Source: Mycoplasma yeatsii GM274B
GTDB lineage: Bacteria; Bacillota_I; Bacilli_A; Mycoplasmatales; Mycoplasmataceae
Direction: 5' to 3'
NCBI RefSeq assembly: GCF_000875755.1
Contig: NZ_CP007520.1
Coordinates: 248,001-312,000, forward strand
DNA length: 64,000 nucleotides
The notes below the pieces were generated by a model that had not been told where the DNA came from, did no database searches, and saw only the letters and a list, made by a program, of their open reading frames with translations. Position numbers and translations under genes: made by a program. Of the stretch, positions 1-14,980 are shown piece after piece. Every line of letters starts with the position of its first letter. The first letter of the stretch is position 1.

Positions 1-1150
1 AAATAGAGTTAAAATTGAATTAATGAATTATGGTTTAGTTGCTGAAGAATTTGGTGGAGATATTCCATTTATTGAAGGTTCAGCAAAACAAAAGATCAAT
101 TTAGATAAATTAGAAGAAACTATCCTTTTAATTGCTGAGTTACAAGGATTAAAAGCTAACCCAAACAAATTTGCTTCTGGAGTTGTTTTAGAAGCTCACT
201 TAGACAAAGCAAAAGGTCCTGTTGCTTCAGTTCTAGTTCAACAAGGAACATTAGAAATGAGAGACATGGTTGTTGCTGGAGCTACATTCGGAGCAATAAA
301 ACGTATTGAAGATGAATATAAACACAAAGTATTAAGAGCTGAACCTTCAAAACCAGTTGTACTTTATGGACTTAACCAAGTTCCAAAAGCTGGAGATAAA
401 TTTATTGTTTTACAAGATGAAAAAATGGCTCGTGAAATTGCTGAAGCATATTTTGCAAAACAACAAAACGCAGAAAGACAATCAAGACAAAATTTTGGAC
501 TAGAAGCTATTAAAAAACATATCGATGATGGTGATTTAAAAGCAATTAACTTAATTGTAAAAGCTGATACTCAAGGAAGTGTAGAAGCATTAAAAGGTTC
601 ATTATCAAAAATTAGTATTGATGGAGTAAAAATAAATATTGTTAGAGCTTCAGTTGGTGCTATATCATTATCAGATATTAGTTTAGCTACAACTATTAAA
701 GATGGATTAACAATCGTTTATGGATTTAATGTAAGACCAGATGCTACAGTTAGAAAAAAAGCTGAAGAAGATGGAATTGAAATTAGATTACATAATATTA
801 TTTATAAATTAATTGAAGAGCTTGAAGATGCTGCTAAAGGTATATTAGATCCAGAATTTAAAGAAGTAGTTTTAGGTCAAGCTGAAGTAAGAGCATTATT
901 TAAACACTCAGCAATTGGAACTATTGGTGGATTTTATGTAACTGATGGAGTTATTCCAAGAAATGCAAAAATTCGTGTTTTAAGAAATGGTGTTGTTGTT
1001 TATGATGGTGAAATTAACTCATTAAAACATGCAAAGGAAGACACTAAAGAAGTAAAACAAGGATTTGAAGGTGGATTAACCATCAAAAACTTTAATGACA
1101 TCAAAGAAGGAGATGTCTTTGAAACTTATAAATTAGAACAAATTAAATAG
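1..1150 (+). CDS. infB: Translation initiation factor IF-2 (3' part)
   Basis: C-terminal part of IF-2, the GTPase that brings fMet-tRNA to the 30S subunit and promotes subunit joining. The frame is open from base 2, so the gene begins before the window and its G domain is not visible. What is seen is the beta-barrel domain II (ANPNKFASGVVLEAHLDKAK), the IF-2 C1/domain III region (KADTQGSVEALKGSLSK) and the C2 fMet-tRNA-binding domain (GGFYVTDGVIPRNAKIRVLR) ending in GDVFETYKLEQIK. In many Firmicutes and mollicutes rbfA, truB and ribF follow infB; here none of them does (a ribF-like gene lies at 48666). No strong terminator is visible after the stop. Confidence 0.97.
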   Translation, partial: NRVKIELMNYGLVAEEFGGDIPFIEGSAKQKINLDKLEETILLIAELQGLKANPNKFASGVVLEAHLDKAKGPVASVLVQQGTLEMRDMVVAGATFGAIKRIEDEYKHKVLRAEPSKPVVLYGLNQVPKAGDKFIVLQDEKMAREIAEAYFAKQQNAERQSRQNFGLEAIKKHIDDGDLKAINLIVKADTQGSVEALKGSLSKISIDGVKINIVRASVGAISLSDISLATTIKDGLTIVYGFNVRPDATVRKKAEEDGIEIRLHNIIYKLIEELEDAAKGILDPEFKEVVLGQAEVRALFKHSAIGTIGGFYVTDGVIPRNAKIRVLRNGVVVYDGEINSLKHAKEDTKEVKQGFEGGLTIKNFNDIKEGDVFETYKLEQIK

Positions 1151-1227
1151 TTAATATTACATTAAAGACGCGTTTTATTAAGTAAAATATTATTAGATGT
1201 GCTTTTTAAAAAGAAAGGTTATAACTT

Positions 1228-1644
1228 ATGAACGAACAAATTATAAATGATCAAACAATGAACGAACAAATTAAAAAACCAAAAAAAATATCAGATCTTT
1301 ATAAAGCAGGAGCAATTCTTACTTTAATTTTAGGTTGTTTTGGGTCATTAGGTGCTTTTATTTACGTTCTTATTACAATACCTACTATAATAACTGTTGC
1401 AGCAACACCTAATTTGGATCCGCTTATCACATCATATAAAGTATCAACCATACTTACTTTTTCATTTTTATCTATTGCATTTATACCATATATAATTCTT
1501 GCGATACTAAGTATAAAATCATTAAAAGAAAAAACATATAAATATAGAATAGTTATGAGTATTCTATCAATTATGTTTGGATTACTTTTAGGTATTATTG
1601 CTGGAGTATTGATGTTAGTAGCTGAACGCGACGATAACAATTAA
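1228..1644 (+). CDS. Small membrane protein, unknown function
   Basis: 138 residues, not recognised. A polar N-terminus of about 25 residues is followed by three hydrophobic segments (about residues 30-55, 70-92 and 108-132), so a three- or four-pass membrane protein is likely. The first 15 bases of the gene are repeated 30 bases downstream in frame, giving a duplicated MNEQI peptide and two possible ATG starts (1228 and 1258); the first has the better ribosome binding site (aagaaagg, 1210-1218). It ends 10 bases before the dUTPase gene and probably shares its transcript. Confidence 0.75.
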   Translation: MNEQIINDQTMNEQIKKPKKISDLYKAGAILTLILGCFGSLGAFIYVLITIPTIITVAATPNLDPLITSYKVSTILTFSFLSIAFIPYIILAILSIKSLKEKTYKYRIVMSILSIMFGLLLGIIAGVLMLVAERDDNN

Positions 1645-1654
1645 AAGGAGAAAA

Positions 1655-2158
1655 ATGTTAGATAATAAAACATTATTATGATTAAGTGAAAAACAAACTA
1701 AATTAGATTCATATATTTCAAACAAAAAACAATTTATTGTTGATGATGAAATATTGAATAAAAAAATTATTGCTTTTCTAGTTGAATTAGGTGAATATGC
1801 TAATGAAGAAAGAGTATTTAAATACTGATCAAACAAAAAAGAAGCAGAATTATCAGTTCAATTAGATGAATATATTGATTGTACTCACTTTTTAATAAGT
1901 ATCGGAAATCAAATGAATTATGATTTTAATAAATTTGAATATCAAAATTTAATGTTTAAAAACAATATAGATGCTTATTTTAATATAGTTAATAAATTAG
2001 CTAATTTTATAAATAATAAAAATCATACAACATATGCTGATTTATTAAATTCATTTTTAAATATTTGCTCTGTTAAAAATTACAGTCAAAAAAAAATAAT
2101 TGATGCTTATAATATTAAAAATGAAATTAATTTCAAAAGACAAGATAATAATTATTAA
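1655..2158 (+). CDS. dUTPase, dimeric all-alpha type
   Basis: 167 residues, starting at ATG 1655 after a perfect aaaggag. Hydrolyses dUTP to dUMP and PPi, keeping uracil out of DNA and supplying dUMP for dTMP synthesis. The motif LGEYANEERVFKYWSNKK (about residues 46-63) matches the metal-binding E-x-x-N-E...FK-x-W signature of the dimeric dUTPase family, which is unrelated to trimeric Dut. A second acidic helix follows (DEYIDCTHFLISIG, about 72-85). The Trp codons in this region are TGA, so a standard-code reading would break the gene. Family assignment rests on the motif and on the size, which suits this family. Confidence 0.8.
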
Positions 2159-2170
2159 AAGGTAAACTTT

Positions 2171-2938
2171 ATGGAAAAAATAACTTCTACAACAAATCCA
2201 AAAATTAAAGATATTTTAAAACTTAAAGACACTAAACACCGTAATAGTAAAAAACTATTTATAGTTGAAGGTTTTCATATGGTTTTAGAAGCTTATAATC
2301 ATAAGATTATCAAAACTTTACTAGCAACAGAAAAAGCATTAAATGTTTTAAAAGATGAAATACCTAATATTACTGAAGTAATTGAAATATCATCAAATGT
2401 AGCTAAAAAACTTAGTGACACAACAACAAGTCAAGAAGTTTTTGCAGTATGTAGTATGGATGAAAATCCAATAATTGATTTAGAAAATGATATTTTATTA
2501 TTAGATCACGTTCAAGATCCAGGTAATTTAGGAACATTAATTAGAAGTGCAGCAAGCTTTAATTTTAAAACTATTATAGCTTCACCAAATAGTGCAGGAT
2601 TTTATAATCAAAAAGTGTTGCGTTCAACTCAAGGTAACTTATTTAAAGTAAATTTATTTAATGAATACTTAATTAAAGTTATTAACATATTACATGAAAA
2701 TAATTACATTATAGTTGGAACATCACTTCATCATAACGCAAAACCGTTACAAAAAATCAAATTTGATTCAGATGATAAATATGCATTAATTATTGGAAAT
2801 GAAGCTAAAGGAATAAGTCCTGAACTTTTAAACTTAATTGATGTTAATGTTAAAATTGAAATGCAAGAAGATGTAGATAGCTTAAATGCTGCTGTTGCTG
2901 GTTCAATTATTATGTATGAAATTAATAATGCTAAATAA
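2171..2938 (+). CDS. SpoU/TrmH-family rRNA/tRNA 2'-O-methyltransferase
   Basis: 255 residues. Probable SAM-dependent RNA ribose 2'-O-methyltransferase with a C-terminal SPOUT knot. The N-terminal part (KLFIVEGFHMVLEA, about 29-42) is the substrate-binding SpoU_sub-like region. The three catalytic motifs are present: DHVQDPGNLGTLIRSA (about 112-127), ALIIGNEAKGISPELL (about 200-215) and KIEMQEDVDSLNAAVAGSI (about 227-245). The exact target nucleotide (23S rRNA Gm2251-like, another 23S site, or a tRNA) cannot be told from sequence. It starts 12 bases after the dUTPase stop and ends at a strong terminator. Confidence 0.88.
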   Translation: MEKITSTTNPKIKDILKLKDTKHRNSKKLFIVEGFHMVLEAYNHKIIKTLLATEKALNVLKDEIPNITEVIEISSNVAKKLSDTTTSQEVFAVCSMDENPIIDLENDILLLDHVQDPGNLGTLIRSAASFNFKTIIASPNSAGFYNQKVLRSTQGNLFKVNLFNEYLIKVINILHENNYIIVGTSLHHNAKPLQKIKFDSDDKYALIIGNEAKGISPELLNLIDVNVKIEMQEDVDSLNAAVAGSIIMYEINNAK

Positions 2939-2940
2939 TT

Positions 2941-2966
2941 CAACTCATTAGAGTTGATTTTTTTTA
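2941..2966 (+). terminator. Rho-independent terminator
   Basis: Perfect 6-bp stem caactc/gagttg with loop atta, followed by a run of T (2958-2965). It closes the infB-distal small-gene transcript. Confidence 0.85.
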
Positions 2967-2988
2967 TTTAATTAAATAGATATAGAAA

Positions 2989-2994
2989 TATAAT
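2989..2994 (+). promoter_or_regulatory. -10 box, likely gapN promoter
   Basis: TATAAT lying 48 bases upstream of the gapN ATG and just after the preceding terminator. No good -35 hexamer is seen, which is common for mollicute promoters. Confidence 0.5.
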
Positions 2995-3041
2995 GCAAAA
3001 CTTTTTATATAATTTTATATAAGAGATAAGGAGGCAAACTT

Positions 3042-4457
3042 ATGTATAAATTTAAATCACTTATTAATGGTGAATTGTTTGAAAATAATAAAGAATTAGA
3101 AATTATTAACCCTGTTGATAATTCTATTGCAGGAACTGTTCCTAGTTTATCAAAACAAGATATAGATAATGCTTTTCAAAGTGCTAAACAAGCTCAAAAA
3201 CAATGAGAAGAAACTGATTTAGATAAAAGAATTGAAATTCTAAATAAATGAAAAGATTTAATTGATGAAAACAAAGAAGAATTAGCTCAAATCATTATGA
3301 GTGAAATTGCTAAACCATATAAAGAATGTTTAACTGAAGTAATTAGAAGTGTTGAATATATTGATCAAACTTTTATAGAAGTAAAACAATTAAAAACTTT
3401 AATTATTGATGGTGCTAAATATGGTGCTAAAAATAAAATTGGTACATTTATGAGAGTTGCAAAAGGAGTTGGAGTAGCAATTAGTCCTTTTAACTATCCA
3501 ATCAATTTATCATTAGCAAAAATCATTCCAGCGTTAGTTACAGGAAACACTTTAGTTTTTAAACCAGCTACTCAAGGAAGTTTAATTGGAGCTAAATTAG
3601 GTGAACTAGCATATAAAGCAAATCTACCTAAAGGAATCTTTAACGTTGTTACAGGACGCGGTCGTGATATTGGCGATGAAATAATTACAAATAAACTAGC
3701 TGATTTTATTTCATTTACAGGAAGTGTTGAAGTAGGAAAAAGATTACTTGAAATTAGTTCAACAAAAGATGTTGTTTTAGAACTAGGTGGAAAAGATCCG
3801 GCTATTGTTTTAGATGATCACGATCTAGAAAAATATGCAAAAGAAATAGTTTCAGGAGCATTTAGTTATTCTGGTCAAAGATGTACAGCAATTAAAAGAG
3901 TTATCACAACAGATGAAATTGCTGATAAATTAATTGATATTTTAAAACCTAAGATTGAAAAATTAACTGTAGGTTTACCTAAAGATAATGTTGATATTAC
4001 TTGTTTAATAGATAATAAGTCTGCTGATTTTGTTTGAGATTTAATTAATGATGCTAAAAATAAAGGTGCAAAAATTATTACAGGTGATAAAAGAGAAAAT
4101 AATTTAATCTATCCTACACTTGTTGATCATGTAACAACTGATATGAAATTAGCATGAGAAGAACCATTTGGTCCAATTCTACCTATTATTAGAATTAATT
4201 CAATTGATGAAATGATTAAAGTTGCAAATGACTCTAATTTCGGATTACAAGCAAGTATTTACTCAAGTAACTTAGATAAAGCTTTAAAAATAGCTAATAA
4301 ACTTGAAGTTGGTACTGTAAATATTAATGGTAAATCTCAACGTGGTCCGGATGTATTTCCTTTCTTAGGAGTTAAAGATTCAGGATTTGGAGTTCAAGGT
4401 ATAATTGATACATTACTATTCTCAACAAGATATAAAGGTATTGTTATAAATAATTAG
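3042..4457 (+). CDS. gapN: NADP-dependent glyceraldehyde-3-phosphate dehydrogenase (non-phosphorylating)
   Basis: 471 residues, the usual GapN length. Oxidises glyceraldehyde 3-phosphate directly to 3-phosphoglycerate, making NADPH without ATP. Aldehyde dehydrogenase features are clear: VAISPFNYPINLSLAKIIPAL (starting about residue 145), the general base Glu in LELGGKDPA (about E247), the catalytic Cys in YSGQRCTAIKR (about C281), and the C-terminal EEPFGPILP motif. Start ATG 3042 follows an ideal aaggaggc site. The gene is monocistronic between its own promoter and terminator. In organisms without an oxidative pentose pathway this enzyme is a main NADPH source; that role is inferred here. 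Confidence 0.93.
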
Positions 4458-4486
4458 TATTTTTAGTCTAATTTAATATATTATTT

Positions 4487-4523
4487 AAGTCTTTCTGAAA
4501 TGCTCAGAAGACTTATTTTTTTA
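4487..4523 (+). terminator. Rho-independent terminator of gapN
   Basis: Stem of about 11 bp (aagtctttctga / tcagaagactt, one bulged base) with a 5-nt loop and a T-run at 4514-4522. Confidence 0.85.
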
Positions 4524-4559
4524 TAATTTTAAAAATTTTAAATTTTTTTAAAAAAACAC

Positions 4560-4588
4560 TTGTATTAATAAAATAATAAAGATATACT
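4560..4588 (+). promoter_or_regulatory. rRNA operon promoter
   Basis: TTGTAT (4560-4565) and TATACT (4583-4588) with an exact 17-bp spacer, the best core promoter in the window, located about 170 bases upstream of mature 16S. Confidence 0.8.
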
Positions 4589-4754
4589 TATTTTTGTCGT
4601 TAAGAGATAAAGAAAAAAACGATACGATCTTTGAAAACTAAATAGAACAAATTATTGTACAAATCTTGTCAAAAAGATGAATTTGAGTAATACAAAATAC
4701 TTATATTAAAACAATAATAAAATAGTCAGAATCTAACTTAATTTATAAAACAAT
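4589..4754 (+). other. rRNA 5' leader with 16S processing-stem arm
   Basis: Transcribed leader. Bases 4633-4648 (gaaaactaaatagaac) are perfectly complementary to 6316-6331 behind 16S, forming the expected RNase III-type stem enclosing pre-16S. A similar ctttgaaaac block recurs in front of 23S at 6364-6373. Confidence 0.7.
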
Positions 4755-6281
<1,527 letters not shown>

Positions 6282-6504
6282 TATGGAGATAAAACATTTA
6301 TTATTGACTATTTTAGTTCTATTTAGTTTTCAGGGATTGTATAAATCTCTGAAAATGATTGTTCTTTGAAAACTGAATATTAGATGAAATGCAATTTTCT
6401 GATTATAACAACATATAATTAGATAATTATTACGAAATTATTCGTAATGACATCAAAACAATTAACTAAAATTAATTGAGTTACAAATTGCTAGAAAGAT
6501 TTTC
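6282..6504 (+). other. 16S-23S internal transcribed spacer
   Basis: No tRNA gene. It holds the 3' arm of the 16S stem (6316-6331), the 5' arm of the 23S stem (6357-6379, perfectly complementary over 23 nt to 9445-9467), and a separate 8-bp hairpin with a 4-nt loop at 6429-6448 (attacgaa/ttcgtaat) lacking a T-run, so not a terminator. Confidence 0.8.
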
Positions 6505-9411
<2,907 letters not shown>

Positions 9412-9478
9412 AAATGCAATTTATAACAATACATTTCAAGCTAGTATTCAGTTTTCAAAGAACAATCCAAAAAACTAA
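9412..9478 (+). other. 23S-5S spacer with processing-stem arm
   Basis: Contains 9445-9467, the reverse complement of 6357-6379, completing the pre-23S stem. Nothing else is seen. Confidence 0.7.
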
Positions 9479-9588
9479 TCTGGTGGTTATAGCATAGAGG
9501 TCACACCTGTTACCATGCCGAACACAGAAGTTAAGCTCTATTACGGTGAAAATATTGCGTTAGCGAGAAGATAGCGAGCTGCCAGTTT
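9479..9588 (+). rRNA. rrf: 5S ribosomal RNA
   Basis: About 108-110 nt with the conserved core ccgaacacagaagttaagc and complementary ends (ctggtgg / ctgccag). Ends are approximate. Confidence 0.94.
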
Positions 9589-9592
9589 AATT

Positions 9593-9615
9593 AGAACCTT
9601 CGGGTTCTTTTTTTG
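9593..9615 (+). terminator. Terminator of the rRNA operon
   Basis: Stem agaacc/ggttct closed by the stable ttcg tetraloop, followed by T7. Confidence 0.92.
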
Positions 9616-9704
9616 TTATTTATAAAAAAATAAAATATAATAATCTTTAAAATAGTTGTGATAAATTATAATTAGTAAGGATATGAAAGAAGGTGTTTTT
9701 AAAT

Positions 9705-12700
9705 ATGAAAAATATAATAAAAAGTTATTTAAAAACTTTCTTTCAAAAAAACTTCGTAACTACTTTTGGTATTTTGTTTTTTATTATAATGTTGTCAACT
9801 GTAATTTTAGGAATGTTATCAACACCATTACAATTAAATTCAAGAATAAACAAATTATCAAAAACTAATATTTCATATAATTCATTAATTAGAAGTGAAA
9901 ACATGACTTATAGTCCTGAGTTTACTTACAATTACTTTTATTTAAATGAAGAATTAAAAGATGAAGATAGAGATGATGAAATTAAAAATGTTCTTTCAGA
10001 TCGTTATATAGAAGCTATCAACAGTGAAATAGAGCAAAATTTCAAAAATGATTTACCCGAAAGAAAAGATAATAGATATATTTTAAATTTAAATTCAGAA
10101 AAAGACATAATTATTGCAAACTATATAAGCGATCTAATTAACAGTGATTTACAAAAATATAGAAGTGGTGCTTTATTGAAAAGTACAGCTTTTATAGAAA
10201 ATGCTGATGAAAGAACTAATTTTAATCTTAAAAATGTAGTAAATGAAATTTCAAAAAGATTACTTAGAAATTTTGTTAAAAATAATGTTTTTAATAAATT
10301 AGATATAAAATTTGATGAAAATAATAAACTTAAAATACCAGAAACTTTAGACTTAAATTCTTTTAAACCAGAAAACAAAGATCTTAACTTTCTTGTTTCT
10401 GAAGCTTATAGATCTTATTCAAAAATCGATGACTTATTTCTTATAAATGGTATAAAATCAATTGATAAAAATCAGATAAAAAATGACATTCTTGAAATTA
10501 GAAAATTAATAAATGAGAGAAGAATAAGTCAATTATTCTCATATATTCAAGAAAAATTTAGTGAAATATCAAAAGATATTAATGAAAAGAAAAAAGAAGT
10601 ATATTTACCAACTTTTGATATGTTTTCTGAAAAATATGAAAACAAAATTTTATCTGTAAACGATCATGACGATAGAATTTATTTAATTAATAAAATAATT
10701 AGTAACCATTCTGATAAATATTCGGTTCAAACCACTAAAAGCTTTACTTTAAATGAACAACAAGTTGGTCAATTATTACCAATGAAAACATTACAATTAA
10801 CATCTGATATCGAACAATTTAAAAATAATAATAGTAATAAATATTTTAACCAAGTTCAATTAGATGAGAAAAATTACGGTGGTTCAAGATTTGCTGAAAA
10901 ATGAAACCAAGACATAGATTATAGTAAAACCACTATTCCTGAAATAGTTATTTCTTCAGCTTTTGCAAAAGCTAATAACATAAATTTAAATAGTACTTTT
11001 TCAATCCCATCTTCAAATAAAGCTGACCTATTCTTACAATTAATTAATAAAAAAGATGCATTTTATTTATCATCAGTAGATGCTAAGGTTGTTGGTATAG
11101 GTTCAACTTTTGATGATATTTCATCTAAGAATACAGCTTTTGACTTTTTCCAAGAAAAACCAACATTTGTAACCGGATATGCAAACGATAATTTTATTAA
11201 TCAGATGAGAGAATCTAGATGAAACTTTTCAACAGAAAAAGACTCATCTTATGAAGTTTTATTTAAAATTAAAAATTTAAATAACAATAAATCATTAACT
11301 GCTGAAGAATGTTTTAAAGAAATTATTTTTAAAAGAAATTCAAACGAAGAAATAAAAACAACATTTTTTGATAAATCTTTTTCACCTTATGTTGAATGAA
11401 CTTTTTCAAGAGTTGCAAAAGATATTAACTCAATTAGAGTTCAAGTTATTATTTATATGGTTTTAGGAGTAACTGTTCTAATTCTTGCTTTTATATTCAT
11501 TAACTTTGCTTTAAGAAAAGAAATGAATGAAACTAGAAGACAGTTAGGAATATTCAAATCATTTGGATATAAAGTTATAGAACTTTCATGAATATTTGCT
11601 TTAAAAACTTGAATAACAATATTTTTAGGAATCTTTTTAGGATATTTACTATCAATTCCTATTCAACTTCGTCTAGCTTCAAACTTCGTAAGTTCAGTAA
11701 CGTTTGTTTTTAGTAAAGTTTATCTTTCACCAACATTATTTATTAATTTATTTGCATTAATTCCACTACTATTTTTATTCTTATCTTATGCATTAACTAT
11801 TTTATATATAAGAGAACCGGTTTTATCATTGATGAACAACGCTAAAAGAATTAAAAGAAAAATTAAAAGTGGTTGATTCAGTGATATGTTATCTAAAAGA
11901 AATATTGGTTTTAACTATAGAATGAGATTATCATTTATTAAAACTTCAGCAGGTAAATTTGCAATAGTTCAATGTTTATTTGTGTTTGCATCATTATCAT
12001 ATTCATTATTGTTTGGAGCTCAAACTATTTTAACTCAATTAATTAATCAAGGTTTAGCGGAAATAAAATCAAGTGTCGATCATAGATGAACATGAAAAAA
12101 CAATAGAGATATTGATATAACTTCAAAAGATGGTAAATATGATTTTTCAAAAAATAATTCTGATAACCGAGAGCAATTAAAATATCATGACTTAGATAAA
12201 AAAACAGTTAATCAATGATTAAAAGAACAAACAGACCAATCTGATTCAAGATATAGAGTTGAGTTATTATTTAGATTATTAAATAATACTTATAAGAGCG
12301 AAGAAAAAGATAAATTACCCATATTACTTCCATTAGAATATGCTCAAAAACGTTTATCTCCATTTTTACAAAATAACGAAAAAAAATCAAATCCTGAAAA
12401 AGATAATGAACCTGTTTTAAAAAATAAAAAATATTTCTTAAATGTGCTTTCAACTTTTAATTTATTTAATAAAAATGAAAAATGAAAATCACTAGTAAGG
12501 CTTATAGAAGCGGATGGAAATATTGATGAAAAATTAACAGATTTTGAAAATGATAAAGACATATTCTTTAATTTTGATGAACCTAATTTAGAAAATATGT
12601 CTAAAACTTTTGTTGGATTAGAATCTATTCAAGACGAAAAACATAATAGTTTATTCTTATCTTCTATCTCAAAAACATTTTCTTATAAATTAGCTCAAAC

Positions 12701-14228
12701 TTATGCATTGTTTAAAGTGTTTTACAATTACAAAATAGATAAAAATACTCCTGATAAGGAAAAAAATATTCAAAAATACTGAGATGAAGTTAATGAAAAA
12801 GATGAATTACTGAAACAATTTGATCCTGATGATCAAAAATACTGAACTATTGGATCAAACCCACTAGTAAAAGAAATACAAGAAATAGTTAAACAACAAC
12901 CAGGACTTCTTCCTATTTCAGTTAACTCATTAATTGGATCAAATAACTTATCAAATGCTAGTCAAAACGTAATGTTTATGTCTTTAATTCTTGATAAACT
13001 TAAAGAAAATTACTCAAACAACCCTGTGTTAACATTTAACCAATTATTGTATGATAAAAATACGGATTTATTAGCGTCATCTGTATTAGCTAAATTTGTT
13101 GAAGATTCTGGATTATTAAGATTGAATTTATTTGAAATGAATAATAAAAGATTTGCTGATATTAGAAAATTCTTAAATTTTGAAGGGATAACTGATGAAC
13201 AATTTAAAGAAGTTTCAGATCAGAATTTAGAATATATCGATCCTCAGACAGGTGAAAAATTACCAATGTTTAACACAATAGTGCCTTATTATTATGCTAA
13301 ATCTAATGGTTATGGTATTGATAGCAAGATAAAACTAGAAACTAAAACTTCTATTGCTAGAAAATTTGTTTTAAATATTGTAGGTATTAATAAATCAATT
13401 ACTTTATCACTTTCAAAAGTTCCTGATCTTGTTTTAGATTACAAAGTGTTTGCTTCAAAAATGTTTGAAAATACTTTATACGACAAAAAAAGTGATACTC
13501 CAAAACACTTTACAACTTTATGATCAACACACAAATTATTAGATGGAGAATTTGACTTACAAAATATTGAAGATTCATTCAACTCATTTAAATATAAAGA
13601 AAGAAATATCTCATTAGATATTAAAGATAAAACACCAGTATTTTTATCACTATTTAGTTCAATGTTTGATGAATTTAATGACTTTATTAGTTTTTATAGA
13701 AATGTTGATACTCAAATTGATGTTTATAATACCTCAAACCCAACACCAGGTAAAAACTCAAGATTAAATTCTAAATTACTTTCATACAATTTAGGAAAAC
13801 AAGGTATTGAAAAAGTATTAAAAATTATGTATCGAATTATGGCTATATTTATTGTGTTAACTACTTTCTTATTAGTAATTATTTTAGTAGTAATTATGAA
13901 TATAGTTGTAGGAGAATCTAAAAAAACAATACTAGTACTAAGGGCAATTGGATATAAAGATTTTGAAGTTAACTGAATTGTTATGGGAAGTTATGTAATA
14001 GGTGCAATTATTTCATTTATTCTAGCTTATTCATTATCAAACGCTATTTGATTATCATTCTTATACTATGTAAGTTATAAATGACATATTTATATTTTCT
14101 TACCATTTGAAGTTCAATATTTATTTATAACATTCTTTATTATTGCATTTATTCTATTTATTGGTTGATTCTTCTCAAACCAACAAGTTAAAAAAACTCC
14201 ACTAACTCAAGCTACACAAGCTGAATAA
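9705..14228 (+). CDS. Very large ABC-transporter permease, FtsX/MacB-like
   Basis: 1507 residues in one frame, with many TGA(Trp) codons. Architecture: N-terminal membrane segment (about residues 16-40), a large extracytoplasmic domain, a first FtsX-type membrane block (about 580-700; three hydrophobic spans and the cytoplasmic RKEMNETRRQLGIFKSFGYK helix), a second large external domain, and a second FtsX block at the C-terminus (about 1375-1500) containing the matching motif GESKKTILVLRAIGYKDFEV. This duplicated layout is typical of mollicute surface permeases. No ATPase gene is adjacent, so the partner and substrate are unknown. ATG 9705 is chosen because gaaagaagg (9685-9693) sits 11 bases upstream; an in-frame GTG at 9693 is the alternative. 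Confidence 0.85.
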
Positions 14229-14231
14229 AAG

Positions 14232-14257
14232 TATGTCATTAATGACATATTTTTTTG
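14232..14257 (+). terminator. Rho-independent terminator
   Basis: Self-complementary tatgtcattaatgacata (9-bp arms, little loop) followed by T7. Confidence 0.85.
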
Positions 14258-14301
14258 TTAATTTTAATTTAAAATATAACTATAAACACAAAGGAGTTAA
14301 T

Positions 14302-14919
14302 ATGATAGATTACAATAAAATTTCAAATGAATTTTGTAATAAATTTATTAGTAAAAATATCAAAACTAAATATAACAACATATCTATCAATTGAAGTTTT
14401 GAACCTTATCCAAACATAGTTTCAAAACCTAATTTTATAACTTATTTACAATCTAGTAGTAAATTAAAATTTTCATTTCTAATGATTGAAAGTATTGAAA
14501 ATAAAATTGATCAATTAAGAGAATTATTTAATAAAACTAATACTGCATGTCAAACTTATTTATCTGAAACTCAAGATGTTCAGTTTTGCCAAATTCAGTA
14601 TAATAAATTTTTATTAAATTGTTATTCAACTTTAAAAGAATTTATAAATGAAAGCTTAATTAAATGAATATTTTGTGATGCATTAAAAGAAAATTGAATC
14701 GAATTCAACAAACAATATAATCATGATTATATGTATGATTATCAATTTTTAAAACTTGAGCTTTCATTTCAAAAAAACTTATTTAATATTTTAAAATCTA
14801 TTAGTAAAAAATTAAAAAATGATTATACTTTTAAACTTTTAATTGATGCTTATGTAGTTGATTTAGAAGAAAAACAAAACTCATTAATTAGAATTAAAAA
14901 TGAACTTAAAACAATATAA
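14302..14919 (+). CDS. Conserved-looking hypothetical protein
   Basis: 205 residues, not recognised. Starts at ATG 14302 after a strong aaaggag. No signal peptide or membrane span; mostly helical, rich in Lys, Asn and Leu, with several Cys (FCQIQ, NCYST, FCDAL) that do not form an obvious metal site. Trp residues are encoded by TGA. It lies 60 bases ahead of pheS with no terminator between, so it may share that transcript. Confidence 0.7.
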
Positions 14920-14980
14920 AAAACAGTAAAAAAATAGTAAAATATTACTAATTGTCTTTATGTAGAAAGTGTGTGATTGT

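Noticed and set aside
6282..6504. tRNA genes in the 16S-23S spacer
   Set aside because: No cloverleaf or CCA; the paired segments are processing stems.
9683..9868. Small gene of 61 codons before the permease
   Set aside because: It overlaps the permease start in another frame and only its ATG is plausible; the permease frame is far longer and has the membrane segment.
9705..14228. Several adjacent short genes in the permease region
   Set aside because: They are pieces of one frame interrupted only by TGA, which encodes Trp here.
14920..14980. T-box leader before pheST
   Set aside because: Only about 60 bases without specifier loop, T-box sequence or terminator.
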